From Solidesulfovibrio sp. (lineage in GTDB: Bacteria; Desulfobacterota; Desulfovibrionia; Desulfovibrionales; Desulfovibrionaceae): a DNA stretch of 37,240 bases. The notes beneath the pieces were generated by a model. That model searched no databases. It was not told the origin of the DNA and was given only the letters and a program-made list of their open reading frames with translations. The stretch spans positions 1-37,240 of the forward strand of contig NZ_JBCFBA010000032.1 of assembly GCF_038562415.1 (NCBI RefSeq). Reading direction: 5' to 3'. The position numbers were made by a program, and so were the translations under genes. Positions within the stretch are counted from its first letter, which is position 1. Every line of letters starts with the position of its first letter. This document shows, piece by piece, positions 1-7,909 of this stretch.

Positions 1-75
1 GTTGTCCGTTTCCATGACCTGCCGGTGGTCCTTGGGTCGGCCGTGGATGTTTGGTTGGTGAGGAGAACCGGGGTA

Positions 76-140
76 GGAAACCCATTTTTCAAAAATGGGG
101 TTTCCTCCCCCGGACCCCCACCTTCCCCAAAAACTTTTAT
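76..140 (+). repeat. T/A-rich hairpin repeat, type R2, left copy
   Basis: A hairpin with arms GGAAACCCATTTTT and AAAAATGGGGTTTCC (one bulged G, one-base loop) is followed by a C-rich tail and then CCCCAAAAACTTTT. The same block recurs in opposite orientation at 37112-37180, so it is a dispersed repeat. The shape resembles an intrinsic terminator, and the A and T runs on either side could serve both strands. Bases 1-75 to its left hold nothing I can recognise; they may be the edge of a neighbouring gene or spacer. Confidence 0.7.
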
Positions 141-181
141 CGGTGTGGATGGCTCCTCAACGGTCTCCCTTATCGGGGGCA

Positions 182-215
182 CGGCCGGGACGGCGGTCTT
201 TCGCCGTCCCGGCCG
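182..215. terminator. Strong GC hairpin downstream of the acyl-CoA dehydrogenase
   Basis: A perfect 14-bp stem (182-195 with 202-215) closes a six-base loop, GTCTTT. It lies about 75 bases beyond the stop codon of the minus-strand acyl-CoA dehydrogenase gene, where a 3' end is expected. No clear U-tract follows on either strand, so termination is an inference; it could instead be a 3'-stabilising structure or part of the neighbouring repeat cluster. Confidence 0.4.
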
Positions 216-223
216 CGCCCCCC

Positions 224-280
224 GGCAAGGGGTCCGGGGGGGATTATCCCCCCCGGCGGGGTTCGGGGCAGCGCCCCGAT
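224..280 (-). repeat. GC-palindromic intergenic repeat, copy 1 (double hairpin)
   Basis: The core at 234-256 is CCGGGGGGG, spacer ATTAT, CCCCCCCGG. A second hairpin, CGGGGC-AGC-GCCCCG, follows at 264-278. The flank GGTCC left of the core sets the orientation as reverse relative to the copy at 37012. It sits just beyond the 3' end of the acyl-CoA dehydrogenase gene. One of nine copies in the window. Confidence 0.8.
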
Positions 281-288
281 CTTCTCTC

Positions 289-2337
289 CTAAAGCGGGTA
301 ATCGAGCGCTTCCGGGATCATCACTTGCGTGAGCGCCGCTCCGGCCCGTTCGCGGGCGGCGCCGGCGCCGGCGAGCGAGGCGTCCACGGCGGCGCGCAGG
401 CCGGCGAAGGCCGCGAGGTCCGCGCCTTCGGGGGCGTAGCCGTAGACCAGGGTCGCGCAGGCGCGCGCCGCCTCGCCGGCGGCCTTGGCGGCCTGGACCT
501 TGGCCAGGTCGCTGAAAAAGGCCACGTAGCCGGGAAGCCCTTCGGCCACGACCGGGTTTTCCGGGCCCTTGGCCGAAAGCTCCAGCACGTCGAGGATGAA
601 CAGCCGGCTGGCCAGGAGCGGACACAGGGCGTCGGCCAGGGGGAAGGTCACGGCTTGCCGGTTGCCGTGGTAGAGCTTCTTGCCGTCGGCGTCCTTGCCG
701 GCTTCCAGGAAGCGCAGGCTGGCCTGCCACAGCTTGAGGCCGGCGGCCACGGAAGCGGCGCCGGTCTCGGGGTTGGTGGCGGCCACGCGCTCCATCTCCG
801 CGATATAATTGTCGAGGTAGGCGGCGAAGATGTCGCTGGCCATGGTGATGGACAGCTGGCGGCGCTGCACGCACTCGGGGCCTTCGTAGGTGGCTTCGAG
901 CTGGCTGTCGTTCCACTTGTGAAACAGGAATCCGGGGCAGTCCTCGGTGATGCCGTAGCCGCCCATCATGGCCACGGCCTCGCGCATGACCGTGGCGCCA
1001 TGGCCGGTGTTCCAGAGCTTGCAGGCCGGGCACAGCACGCCGGCCTCGGCTTCGAGGGCCTGGTAGACGACCACGGGGTCGGCGCCCAGGGCGTCGAAAC
1101 GGGCGGCGTCGCGGCCGGCTTCGGGGGTGAAAAGCAGATTGACGTATTCGATGGCCTGGGGCTCGACCTTGCGAAGGGCCATGAGCTGGGCGCGCATGCC
1201 CGAGACGCCGGCCGCGGCCAGGGCTTTTTCCTTGCGCTTCTCGGTGGGGTCGAGATGGTCGAACAGGCGCGCCGTGGCGAACCCCAGCGACGCCCCGGCC
1301 TCGCCGGCCGCCCAGACCTCGGCCAGGCGGATGGGCGCGTCCTGCTTCTGCTGCAGGCCCAGTTCGTACTTGGGCGTGCCCTCGGCGCAGGCGTCGCCGC
1401 CCCGGAAGCGGCCGCGCTGGTAGCGGATGACCGGCTCCACGGCGGAGAGCAGCTTGGCCGTGGTCATCAGCGCTACGGGCACGCGGGTGCGGTGGAACAC
1501 GGCGGCGATGATCTCGGAGTGGGTGTAGTTGGGGACGATACAGCCGTCTTTGACCGTGTAGCCGCCGATGATGCGGCTGGCCGGCACCTTCAGGCTGAAG
1601 ACCGGATCGCGGGTGGAGGAAAGCTGGTGCACCATCTTAAGGGTCGGCGCGCCCCGGTCGAAAAGGCCGGGATCGGTTTCTTCGAGGATGACCATGCAGG
1701 AGGACTTGATGCGCGCGTCGGCGGTGTCCACGGCGGCGGTGGCGAAGTTGGCGAAGTCCATGCCGGTGATGAAGCGGCCGCGCTTGTCGACTTGCAGCAT
1801 GGGCTCCTGCCCTTCCTCCCAGGAGTCGATGCGCACCTTGCCGACGAGCACGCCGGTGTCCACGCCGACGTAGGGCAGGGGTTCGGTGAGCGCGAAGGCG
1901 CCGCGCCAGGGCTCCTTGCCCGGGGCCGGGGCGCACAGGCTCATGTAGTGGTCGCGCTGTTCGGTGGTGCCGCGCTCGTGGATGGGGGAAAGGGCCAGGT
2001 TGCTGGCCAGGGAGCAGGTGGCGGCGCCGGCGTCGACCCAGGAAAGTTCGAAGGCGACCAGGGCCAGGGCCATGTTCTTGGGGCCCTCGAGGAAGCCGCC
2101 CTGGTGGGGATCGAGGAAGACGGCGGTGATGCCGGCCTCGTCGAAGGCGGTCAGGAGCTGTTTTTTCTGTTCGGTCCATTCGTGGGAATGGCGCGCGCCC
2201 TCGGCCACCAGACGGGCGACCAGTCCCCGGGCCACGGAACGGGCGGACTGGACAGCCATTTGCAGGTCGAAGCGGTCGGCGAAGCGCCACATGATTTGCC
2301 GGACGTCATCGCCCGGGAGTGTGCGAAGCGTTTCCAT
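289..2337 (-). CDS. Large acyl-CoA dehydrogenase family protein
   Basis: This 682-residue protein is a flavin-dependent acyl-CoA dehydrogenase, expected to introduce the alpha-beta double bond into an acyl-CoA and pass electrons to an electron-transfer flavoprotein. Visible family marks are FALTEP in the N-terminal half, the glycine-rich MMGGYGITEDCPG, and EATYEGPE, whose second Glu (about residue 485) matches the catalytic base in the usual IYEGT motif. It is longer than classic 380-residue enzymes and resembles the large DmdC/FadE-like group with an added C-terminal domain. I start at 2337 rather than an ATG at 2394 because GAGG sits 8 bases upstream of 2337 and conserved sequence begins there. 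The substrate cannot be read from the sequence. It is alone on its strand, with a divergent promoter gap upstream. Confidence 0.88.
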   Translation of the reverse strand: METLRTLPGDDVRQIMWRFADRFDLQMAVQSARSVARGLVARLVAEGARHSHEWTEQKKQLLTAFDEAGITAVFLDPHQGGFLEGPKNMALALVAFELSWVDAGAATCSLASNLALSPIHERGTTEQRDHYMSLCAPAPGKEPWRGAFALTEPLPYVGVDTGVLVGKVRIDSWEEGQEPMLQVDKRGRFITGMDFANFATAAVDTADARIKSSCMVILEETDPGLFDRGAPTLKMVHQLSSTRDPVFSLKVPASRIIGGYTVKDGCIVPNYTHSEIIAAVFHRTRVPVALMTTAKLLSAVEPVIRYQRGRFRGGDACAEGTPKYELGLQQKQDAPIRLAEVWAAGEAGASLGFATARLFDHLDPTEKRKEKALAAAGVSGMRAQLMALRKVEPQAIEYVNLLFTPEAGRDAARFDALGADPVVVYQALEAEAGVLCPACKLWNTGHGATVMREAVAMMGGYGITEDCPGFLFHKWNDSQLEATYEGPECVQRRQLSITMASDIFAAYLDNYIAEMERVAATNPETGAASVAAGLKLWQASLRFLEAGKDADGKKLYHGNRQAVTFPLADALCPLLASRLFILDVLELSAKGPENPVVAEGLPGYVAFFSDLAKVQAAKAAGEAARACATLVYGYAPEGADLAAFAGLRAAVDASLAGAGAARERAGAALTQVMIPEALDYPL

Positions 2338-2393
2338 AGATTTCGCCTCATTCGAGGTTTGGACGCGCCGAGGCGCATGATGAGATGATATCA

Positions 2394-2415
2394 AAAGTAT
2401 GAAAGTATAAAGTAT
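2394..2415 (-). promoter_or_regulatory. Tandem AAAGTAT repeats upstream of acyl-CoA dehydrogenase
   Basis: Three copies of AAAGTAT lie in tandem at 2394-2400, 2402-2408 and 2409-2415, forming an AT-rich island in GC-rich DNA about 60-80 bases upstream of the dehydrogenase start. Read on the minus strand they give ATACTTT repeats, including TATACT, a good -10 match. They probably mark the promoter, perhaps with a repeated operator. No -35 box was assigned. Confidence 0.4.
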
Positions 2416-2456
2416 TCATTCCCGGGCGTCAATTGCCTCCCCCGACGCCGAGCGCC

Positions 2457-2482
2457 GGGCCGCGCCCGGCCGGGCGCGGCCC
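2457..2482. repeat. Perfect 26-base GC palindrome in a divergent promoter gap
   Basis: Bases 2457-2482 equal their own reverse complement (half-site GGGCCGCGCCCGG). The palindrome lies between the divergent acyl-CoA dehydrogenase and DUF342 genes. It could be a cruciform, a dyad operator or chance in GC-rich DNA; nothing ties it to a known regulator. Confidence 0.5.
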
Positions 2483-2586
2483 CGTGACCGAGGCCCGGCC
2501 GGGACTTGTGCAAACCCGGGGGGTTCGATACGAATCCCATCATGGGACATTAACAAGCAGGCAGCCCGATTAACCGGCGAAACCGC

Positions 2587-3699
2587 ATGGCGTACCTCCT
2601 CAAATACCATTTCGATCCGGACTACGAACGGCGCCGGCTGCGTCCCAAAAGCCGCGAGGACGGGTCCGTGGACCAGTTCGACCTGGGCTACGCCCAGAAC
2701 GTGGTGGCCGGCCAACTCATCGCCGAATGGGAGGAGCTGCCGCCGGACGAAGCGCCGGCTGACGGCGACATCGTCTCCGAGGACCTGGCCTTTCCCCACG
2801 GCGAGGGCTGCCGGGTCGACCCGTCCAACCCCAGGCGGCTGCTCGCCGCGGTCAACGGCCACGTGGCCAGCGTCGACGGCAGCATCCTCGTGCGCGAGAC
2901 GCTGTCGGTGGGGCGCGACATCGATTTCCACACCGGCAACATCGTGGCCGTGGGCGACGTGCTCATCGGCGGCAACGTCCGGTCGGGCTTTCTGGTCATG
3001 GGCAGGAGCGTGACCGTCCGGGGCACGGTGGAAGGGGCCAAGATCCGGGCCATGGCCGGCGTGTCCTGCCAGGCCGGCATCCAGGGCGGCGGCCGGGCCA
3101 CGGTGCGGGCCGGCAAGAGCATCCGGGCCAAGTACTGCGAGAACGCGGTGCTCCACGCCGGGCAGAACATCCTCATCGACGGCGCGAGCATGCATTGCCG
3201 GCTGTTCGCCGGGGAGAAGCTGGCGGTCAAGGGCCGGCTGGCCGGCGGCGAGGCCTACTGCGGCGAGGCGGTCTACGTGGGCGAGCAGCTCGGCGGCGGC
3301 GGCCAGAGCCAGACGCGGCTGCTTCTGGGCTACGACCCCGAGCGCATCCACCAGGACCAGCACGTCAAGGCCCGGGTGCGCGAGGTGCTCCTGGAGATCG
3401 AGGCCTGCAAGGTGGACATGGGCCGGGGCGACGCCCGGGCCGAGGCCTGCGGGCAGGAGTTGCCGCGCCTGCTGGCGGCCCTGGAGTCGTGCAAGGCGCA
3501 GTTGGCCCGGCTGTGGTCGAGCCCGGCGGCCATGCGGCGGTTTTCCGCCTGCCGGGTGATCGTGCCGGGGCGGGTCGGGGCCAACGTCGAGGTCGGCATC
3601 GGCGAGGCCGTCCTGGCCGTGCCCGAGGGCACCCGGGACGTGGTCTTCCGCTACGCCGACGGCGAAATCCTCATGGAGCATCCGGCCCTGCGCAAGTGA
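2587..3699 (+). CDS. FapA-like (DUF342) beta-solenoid protein
   Basis: This 370-residue protein matches the FapA/DUF342 pattern. Residues about 95-235 are a run of short strands with repeating G and V (for example VAVGDVLIGGNV, VMGRSVTVRGTVEG, VRAGKSIRAKYCENAVLHAGQNI), the signature of the right-handed beta-solenoid. A helical, probably coiled stretch follows at about 245-320, then a small C-terminal domain (VPGRVGANVEVGIGEAVLAVPEG). Family members are usually 450 residues or more, so this is a short version. DUF342 proteins are linked to polar flagellum assembly in Vibrio, but no flagellar gene lies nearby and there is no signal peptide or membrane segment, so the role is open. It converges with the cyclic-nucleotide-binding gene, with only three bases between the stops. 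Confidence 0.8.
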   Translation: MAYLLKYHFDPDYERRRLRPKSREDGSVDQFDLGYAQNVVAGQLIAEWEELPPDEAPADGDIVSEDLAFPHGEGCRVDPSNPRRLLAAVNGHVASVDGSILVRETLSVGRDIDFHTGNIVAVGDVLIGGNVRSGFLVMGRSVTVRGTVEGAKIRAMAGVSCQAGIQGGGRATVRAGKSIRAKYCENAVLHAGQNILIDGASMHCRLFAGEKLAVKGRLAGGEAYCGEAVYVGEQLGGGGQSQTRLLLGYDPERIHQDQHVKARVREVLLEIEACKVDMGRGDARAEACGQELPRLLAALESCKAQLARLWSSPAAMRRFSACRVIVPGRVGANVEVGIGEAVLAVPEGTRDVVFRYADGEILMEHPALRK

Positions 3700-3702
3700 G
3701 CC

Positions 3703-4230
3703 CTACCCCCGGCCCTGGCCCCGGCGGCTGAGCACCAGGGCCAGGGCCGTGGTCAGCTTGACGATCTCGGTGTTGTTTTTGCGCACCACCTTGGCCAGCC
3801 GCTTGGCCAGCACCGTCACCAGGCGCACGCCGATCTCCGGCCGGGCGGCCAGAAAGGCGAAAAACCGGTCGCGGTCGATGCGCAGAAACCGGCAGTCCGT
3901 CAGGCAGGTCACGCTGGCCGAACGGATGTCGCGGTCAAGCAGCGCCATCTCGCCGAAAAAGGGGCTCTGGGCATCGGACAGTTCGGCCAGGGTCTTGCCC
4001 CCGGCCTCGGCGGCGAGCGCCGGCACGGCCACCCCCTTGAGCACCATGGACTTGCGCACCCGCACCCTGCCCGAAACCAGCAGGAACATGTCGTCGCCGG
4101 GCTCGCCCTCGACAATCACGTCGCGCCCGGCCGCCAGCCCCACCTCGTCGAAGGACGGCCGCACGGCATCGATCTCCTCGGGGGAAAGCCCCGCGAACAG
4201 CTCGGCCCGGCGCCAGGACGCGTCGCTCAT
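3703..4230 (-). CDS. Stand-alone cyclic-nucleotide-binding domain protein
   Basis: A 175-residue protein made of one Crp-like cNMP-binding domain. Visible marks are LFAGLSPEEIDAV at the start, the GEPGDDMFLLVSGRVRV beta-roll, and the phosphate-binding cassette FFGEMALLDRDIRSASV, with the Glu and Arg that contact the ribose and phosphate of cyclic nucleotides. The remaining C-terminal helix (about 135-170) is too short for the winged-helix domain of Crp regulators, so it is not a Crp transcription factor. Its ATG overlaps the stop of the potassium channel by four bases (ATGA), indicating translational coupling and suggesting a detached ligand sensor for that channel. Whether the ligand is cAMP, cGMP or neither is unknown. 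Confidence 0.85.
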   Translation of the reverse strand: MSDASWRRAELFAGLSPEEIDAVRPSFDEVGLAAGRDVIVEGEPGDDMFLLVSGRVRVRKSMVLKGVAVPALAAEAGGKTLAELSDAQSPFFGEMALLDRDIRSASVTCLTDCRFLRIDRDRFFAFLAARPEIGVRLVTVLAKRLAKVVRKNNTEIVKLTTALALVLSRRGQGRG

Positions 4231-5417
4231 AGCCCGCCTCCCGGGCCGCCGGGCGCGGCCTCGGGCAGGGCGCCCAGGCGCAGCACGATCATCCCGTCAT
4301 AGCCGGCCAGGTCCACGGCGTCGCCGGGATTGGCCACCACGCGCGGCCCCTGGCTGCCGATGCGCCCCTCCTGGCCATAGGCAGCGAAAAGCTCCAAAAT
4401 GAAGCTGTCCAGGGCCGAATCCGCGTCCAACAGGTCCTTTATGGCGATGTCGCGGCGCAGCCGGAACACGGCCACCGGCAGTTCGCCCCCGCCGGCCAGG
4501 GATTTCGCCACCAGTTGCGACCAGCGCGCCCCCCGCTCCTCGCCCGCAAAGGCCCGCACCGCCATGCCCCGATGGCCGGCAACGCCAAGCAGGCCCTCCA
4601 CGAAATGCCACAGGGCCGGATGCTCGCCGAGCGTCCCCAGCGCCCGGCCGGCCAGCTCGCCGCGCACCACGGTCACGTCCACCCCGGCCCGGCTCAAGTG
4701 CTTGCGGTTGGTTTCGAGCAGGGCCTCGGCGTACAGCGGCACCTTCGGGGCCAGCCCCCGGAAGGTCAGGGCGGCAAGCAGGGTCTGCTGGTCGGCGTCC
4801 TCGGGGGCCAGCCCGTCCTGGGACAGGATGTAGGCGGCCCGGGCCGTCCCGGGCGAGGCCCGGACCAGTGTCGGCTCCTGGGCCGGGTTGCCCCGGCAGA
4901 ATTCCAGGGCGTCGTCGAGGGAAAGATCGGCCGAAAGCCCGGCGAAGACTTCGGGATCGAGCGGCGCGACCAGGACCACGGCGGGTTTGCGCCCGTGCGG
5001 CGCGGCGGCGGCCAGGGCGCGCAACAGTTGCGGCGCCTGGGCGTTGTAGCCGAGCACGAGGCAATGTCCCGAGGTTCTCACTGGCATAAGCCCCTGCCGT
5101 TTACGGTTTTTGCGTTCGATGAGCACCGAGGCCAGATTACCGGTCAGGGTGGCCATGACGCCGACGCCGGCGGCCATGATGGCCATGGCCACCAGGCGCC
5201 CGGCCACGGTGGTGGGCACGACGTCGCCGTAGCCCACCGTGGACAGCGTGACCATGGCCAACCACAGGGCGTCGAAAAAATTCCTGTCGGGAGCGGATTG
5301 GAACTCGAAGACATCGAACGCGGCCGAGGCCGCGAGCAAAATGACCACCACCAGGGCCAGGGAAGTGGCCAGGGTCGAGCCCAGAAGCCCGCGCCACAGG
5401 CGCGCCGGCCCGTTCAT
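4227..5417 (-). CDS. Two-helix potassium channel with RCK domain
   Basis: A 396-residue inner-membrane channel. TM1 is about residues 11-30, the pore helix and selectivity filter TVGYGD are at 60-65, and TM2 is about 70-95. A cytoplasmic RCK/TrkA-N-like region follows from about 113 (GHCLVLGYNAQAPQLLRAL) with a second ligand-binding-like half to the C-terminus. This is the MthK-type architecture, in which four subunits form a K+ pore gated by RCK-bound ligands. The nucleotide-binding loop is GYNAQA rather than a clean GxGxxG, so the RCK ligand may not be NAD. The ATG at 5417 has GAAGG six bases upstream. It is the first gene of a two-gene operon with the cyclic-nucleotide-binding protein. Potassium selectivity rests on the filter sequence; gating is inferred. 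Confidence 0.87.
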   Translation of the reverse strand: MNGPARLWRGLLGSTLATSLALVVVILLAASAAFDVFEFQSAPDRNFFDALWLAMVTLSTVGYGDVVPTTVAGRLVAMAIMAAGVGVMATLTGNLASVLIERKNRKRQGLMPVRTSGHCLVLGYNAQAPQLLRALAAAAPHGRKPAVVLVAPLDPEVFAGLSADLSLDDALEFCRGNPAQEPTLVRASPGTARAAYILSQDGLAPEDADQQTLLAALTFRGLAPKVPLYAEALLETNRKHLSRAGVDVTVVRGELAGRALGTLGEHPALWHFVEGLLGVAGHRGMAVRAFAGEERGARWSQLVAKSLAGGGELPVAVFRLRRDIAIKDLLDADSALDSFILELFAAYGQEGRIGSQGPRVVANPGDAVDLAGYDGMIVLRLGALPEAAPGGPGGGL

Positions 5418-5562
5418 CCGCGCCTTCGCGCCGGACGTGGCCGTCCCCCGTGATCCTGTCGCGGCCGCCGGCCGCGCCCCCCTTGAACGCGCATGGAAAC
5501 TCTTGTAAGGTCAAAATGGCTTTTCGTCGATCATCCCGTATCCCCCTACCCCAGGAGCGCCC

Positions 5563-7776
5563 ATGTGGTTCGGACGCATTCTCCTCCTGACGGCCCTCGC
5601 GGCTTTCTCCGTGCTTTGGCCGGGCCTCGCCCCGGCGGCGGACATCGACACCTACGCCAAGGCCCATGACCGGCTCGTCGCCCAGGACGCCCGGGCCGGC
5701 GACGACGGGACCAGCGTCGCCGGCGACGAGACCCTCCGCCAGGGCGCCGTTTCCGTGACCGCGGGCGGGCGCGCCGTCACGCTGGGGCAGGGGCCGGGCT
5801 GGCTGTTCGGCCTGGCCACGCCGCTTGGCCAAGGCAAGACCCTGTACCGACTGGCCCTGGTCGCCCAGGACGGCAAGACCACCTTCGCCGCCGTGGACGC
5901 CCTGCCGTCCGGCCTGACGGCGGTGGCGGCCCGCCGGCAAGCCCCGGCCGTGGCCGCCGTGGACAGCCGGGAAGCGGCCCTGACGGCGCTCACCGACCGG
6001 CTGCTCGGCCACAGCCTGCAAGGCCGGCGGGTCTACGCGGCAAACGAGGCCGTCACCGACACGGCGACCGTCGCCCTGTGGCGCGGCGAAGTGACGCTTT
6101 CCGGCGGCCCGGGCTGGCTGTTCTTCGTGGACGACAAGCCCGGGGCCAACTGGGAGCATCCCTGCCGCTACGTGCTCGTGTCCCGGACCGGCGCCCTCGC
6201 GGTGGCCACGGCCACCATGCCGCCCAAGGACCTGTCGGGTTTCACGGAACTGACCACCCGGGCCGCGCCGGCAAGCAAGGCGGCCAACGGCGCGGCGGCC
6301 CCGACCATCTCCCCGCCGACGGCCAAGGCAGCCACCGACGCCAGCCACCGCTACGCCGTCATCATCTCCGGCGGGGCCGACCGGTACAGCAACTATACGC
6401 GCTACTGGAAGGACTGTTCCTTCTTTTTCACGACGCTCAAGGCCAACGGCTTCCTGCAGGACAACATCTACGTGCTGATCAGCGACGGCAAGGACCCGGC
6501 CGTGGACCAGTCCAACGGCACGAGCTCCTTGTGGGACCTCAACGACGACGGGATCGACGACACCCGCTACAGCGCGACCAAGGCGAACATCACGGCCGTG
6601 TTCGACGAACTGGCCGGGAAAATGACCAGCGAGGACATCCTCTACATCTTCACCACCGACCACGGCGGCAACAACGCCGACACCAACCCGGCGCCCTTCG
6701 CCAACAGCGACGTGGTCCTGTGGCTGTGGAACGACACCTCCATCACCAATGCCGCCTTCGCGGCCGAGGTGAACAAGGTCAAGGCCAAGGCCGTGGTGGG
6801 CATTTTCGAGCAGTGCTTTTCCGGGGGATTCGTGGAGGCGCTCAAGGGGCCCAACCGGGTGCTGCTGTCCGCCTCGCGCTGGTGGGAGCTGTCCTACGCC
6901 GCCGCCTCGGACGCCCTCGACTACGACGAATTCTCCTACTACGCGACCCAGGCCCTGGCCGACCCGACCAAGGGCGATTCCAACGGCGACGGCATCGTCA
7001 CCCTGGAGGAAGCCTATGCCTACGCCCTGGCCAAGGATTCCTACCAGTCCGAGACCCTGTCCGACAAAGGCGACAACGACGGCGAACACCCCAGCTACTA
7101 CAGCAATCCCTGGGACCTCGGCCGCAAGCTCGCCCTGACCGGCGCCTACCCGCAGGCCAAGGCCCCGACCTACGGCGGCTATTCCCAGTACGAGGTCGGC
7201 GACGCCTTCCCCGGCGGCGGCACGGCCAAGGGCTGGCAAGGCGCGGATACGTCCTGGACGCTGGCCCTGCCCTTCGCCTTCCCGATTAACGGCACGACCT
7301 ACGACACGGTCAACGTCGGCAGCAACGGCATGCTGTCCTTCGGCACGGCCGTGGCCAGCGGGCTCAACTCGGTGGACGGGCTCAAGGCGGCCGTGGCCGT
7401 GGCCCCGTACTGGGACCGGCTGACCACCACCACCGCGGGCGACGACGTGTCGGTGCTTTCGGACGCGACGGGGACGACCATCATCTGGAAGGCCCACACC
7501 TGGATCGACAACCGTCCGGTCAACACGGCGGCGCGGCTTTTCCCCAACGGAACCATCCGGTTGTATTACGGCACGGGCAACCAGAACACCTCGCGCACGG
7601 AGTACCGGGACAAGACCATCGGGCTTTCCCTGGGCGATGCGGCAAGCGACAAGTATCTGCTGGGGTTGCGCAACGGCGCGCCCGACCTGGGCAACGCCAG
7701 GACGCTGCTCATCCAGCCGGCGGCCATGGCCCCGCCCGCGATGGGGCTGCCCTGGGCCAGTTTGTTGCTGCAATAA
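5563..7776 (+). CDS. Secreted caspase-like (clan CD) cysteine peptidase
   Basis: A 737-residue exported protein. The N-terminus is a classic signal peptide with a likely cut after LAPAA (about residue 26). Two related segments follow, each with a GPGWLF motif (about 70-115 and 155-205), probably a duplicated domain. The peptidase region (about 260-520) carries FTTDHGG with His367 and GIFEQCFSGGF with Cys418, the His/Cys dyad layout of legumain/caspase-like peptidases. Acidic loops DLNDDGIDD and DSNGDGIVTLEE look like calcium-binding EF-hand motifs. The last 200 residues form a beta-rich domain (INGTTYDTVNVGSNGMLSF) typical of extracellular accessory modules. AGGAG lies seven bases before the ATG. 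The fold call is good; the substrate is unknown. It is monocistronic. Confidence 0.82.
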   Translation: MWFGRILLLTALAAFSVLWPGLAPAADIDTYAKAHDRLVAQDARAGDDGTSVAGDETLRQGAVSVTAGGRAVTLGQGPGWLFGLATPLGQGKTLYRLALVAQDGKTTFAAVDALPSGLTAVAARRQAPAVAAVDSREAALTALTDRLLGHSLQGRRVYAANEAVTDTATVALWRGEVTLSGGPGWLFFVDDKPGANWEHPCRYVLVSRTGALAVATATMPPKDLSGFTELTTRAAPASKAANGAAAPTISPPTAKAATDASHRYAVIISGGADRYSNYTRYWKDCSFFFTTLKANGFLQDNIYVLISDGKDPAVDQSNGTSSLWDLNDDGIDDTRYSATKANITAVFDELAGKMTSEDILYIFTTDHGGNNADTNPAPFANSDVVLWLWNDTSITNAAFAAEVNKVKAKAVVGIFEQCFSGGFVEALKGPNRVLLSASRWWELSYAAASDALDYDEFSYYATQALADPTKGDSNGDGIVTLEEAYAYALAKDSYQSETLSDKGDNDGEHPSYYSNPWDLGRKLALTGAYPQAKAPTYGGYSQYEVGDAFPGGGTAKGWQGADTSWTLALPFAFPINGTTYDTVNVGSNGMLSFGTAVASGLNSVDGLKAAVAVAPYWDRLTTTTAGDDVSVLSDATGTTIIWKAHTWIDNRPVNTAARLFPNGTIRLYYGTGNQNTSRTEYRDKTIGLSLGDAASDKYLLGLRNGAPDLGNARTLLIQPAAMAPPAMGLPWASLLLQ

Positions 7777-7795
7777 GGCGCGTCCTTCCTCCCTT

Positions 7796-7840
7796 CGAGG
7801 GGGTCCGGGGGGCATCATGCCCCCCGGCCGCCGGAGGCAT
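7796..7840 (-). repeat. GC-palindromic intergenic repeat, copy 2
   Basis: The core at 7805-7827 is CCGGGGGG, spacer CATCATG, CCCCCCGG. GGTCC lies to the left and GGCCGCCGGAGGC to the right, which is the reverse orientation. It occupies the gap after the caspase-like peptidase gene. Confidence 0.85.
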
Positions 7841-7870
7841 CGTCAGGCTCGCTTCACCAAAAGCATAAAT

Positions 7871-7904
7871 ATATGAACACATAACTGACGTTATGTGTTC
7901 ATAT
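7871..7904. repeat. AT-rich perfect inverted repeat between convergent genes
   Basis: Arms of 15 bases, ATATGAACACATAAC and GTTATGTGTTCATAT, pair perfectly around TGAC. It lies between two convergent genes, six bases from the minus-strand stop, so it may act as a bidirectional transcription end. There is no GC-rich stem or T-tract of a normal intrinsic terminator, and its AT-richness stands out. A protein-binding site or integration target is also possible. Confidence 0.6.
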
Positions 7905-7909
7905 CGGCA

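Noticed and set aside
25-2388. 787-residue open frame opposite the acyl-CoA dehydrogenase
   Set aside because: Gly/Ala/Arg-rich with no domain; a shadow of the real minus-strand gene caused by high GC.
3703-4230. Crp/Fnr transcription factor
   Set aside because: No room for a helix-turn-helix after the nucleotide-binding domain.
5137-7818. 893-residue minus-strand open frame opposite the caspase-like peptidase and into the channel
   Set aside because: Low-complexity Gly/Arg/Val/His sequence; both genes it overlaps have clear motifs in other frames.
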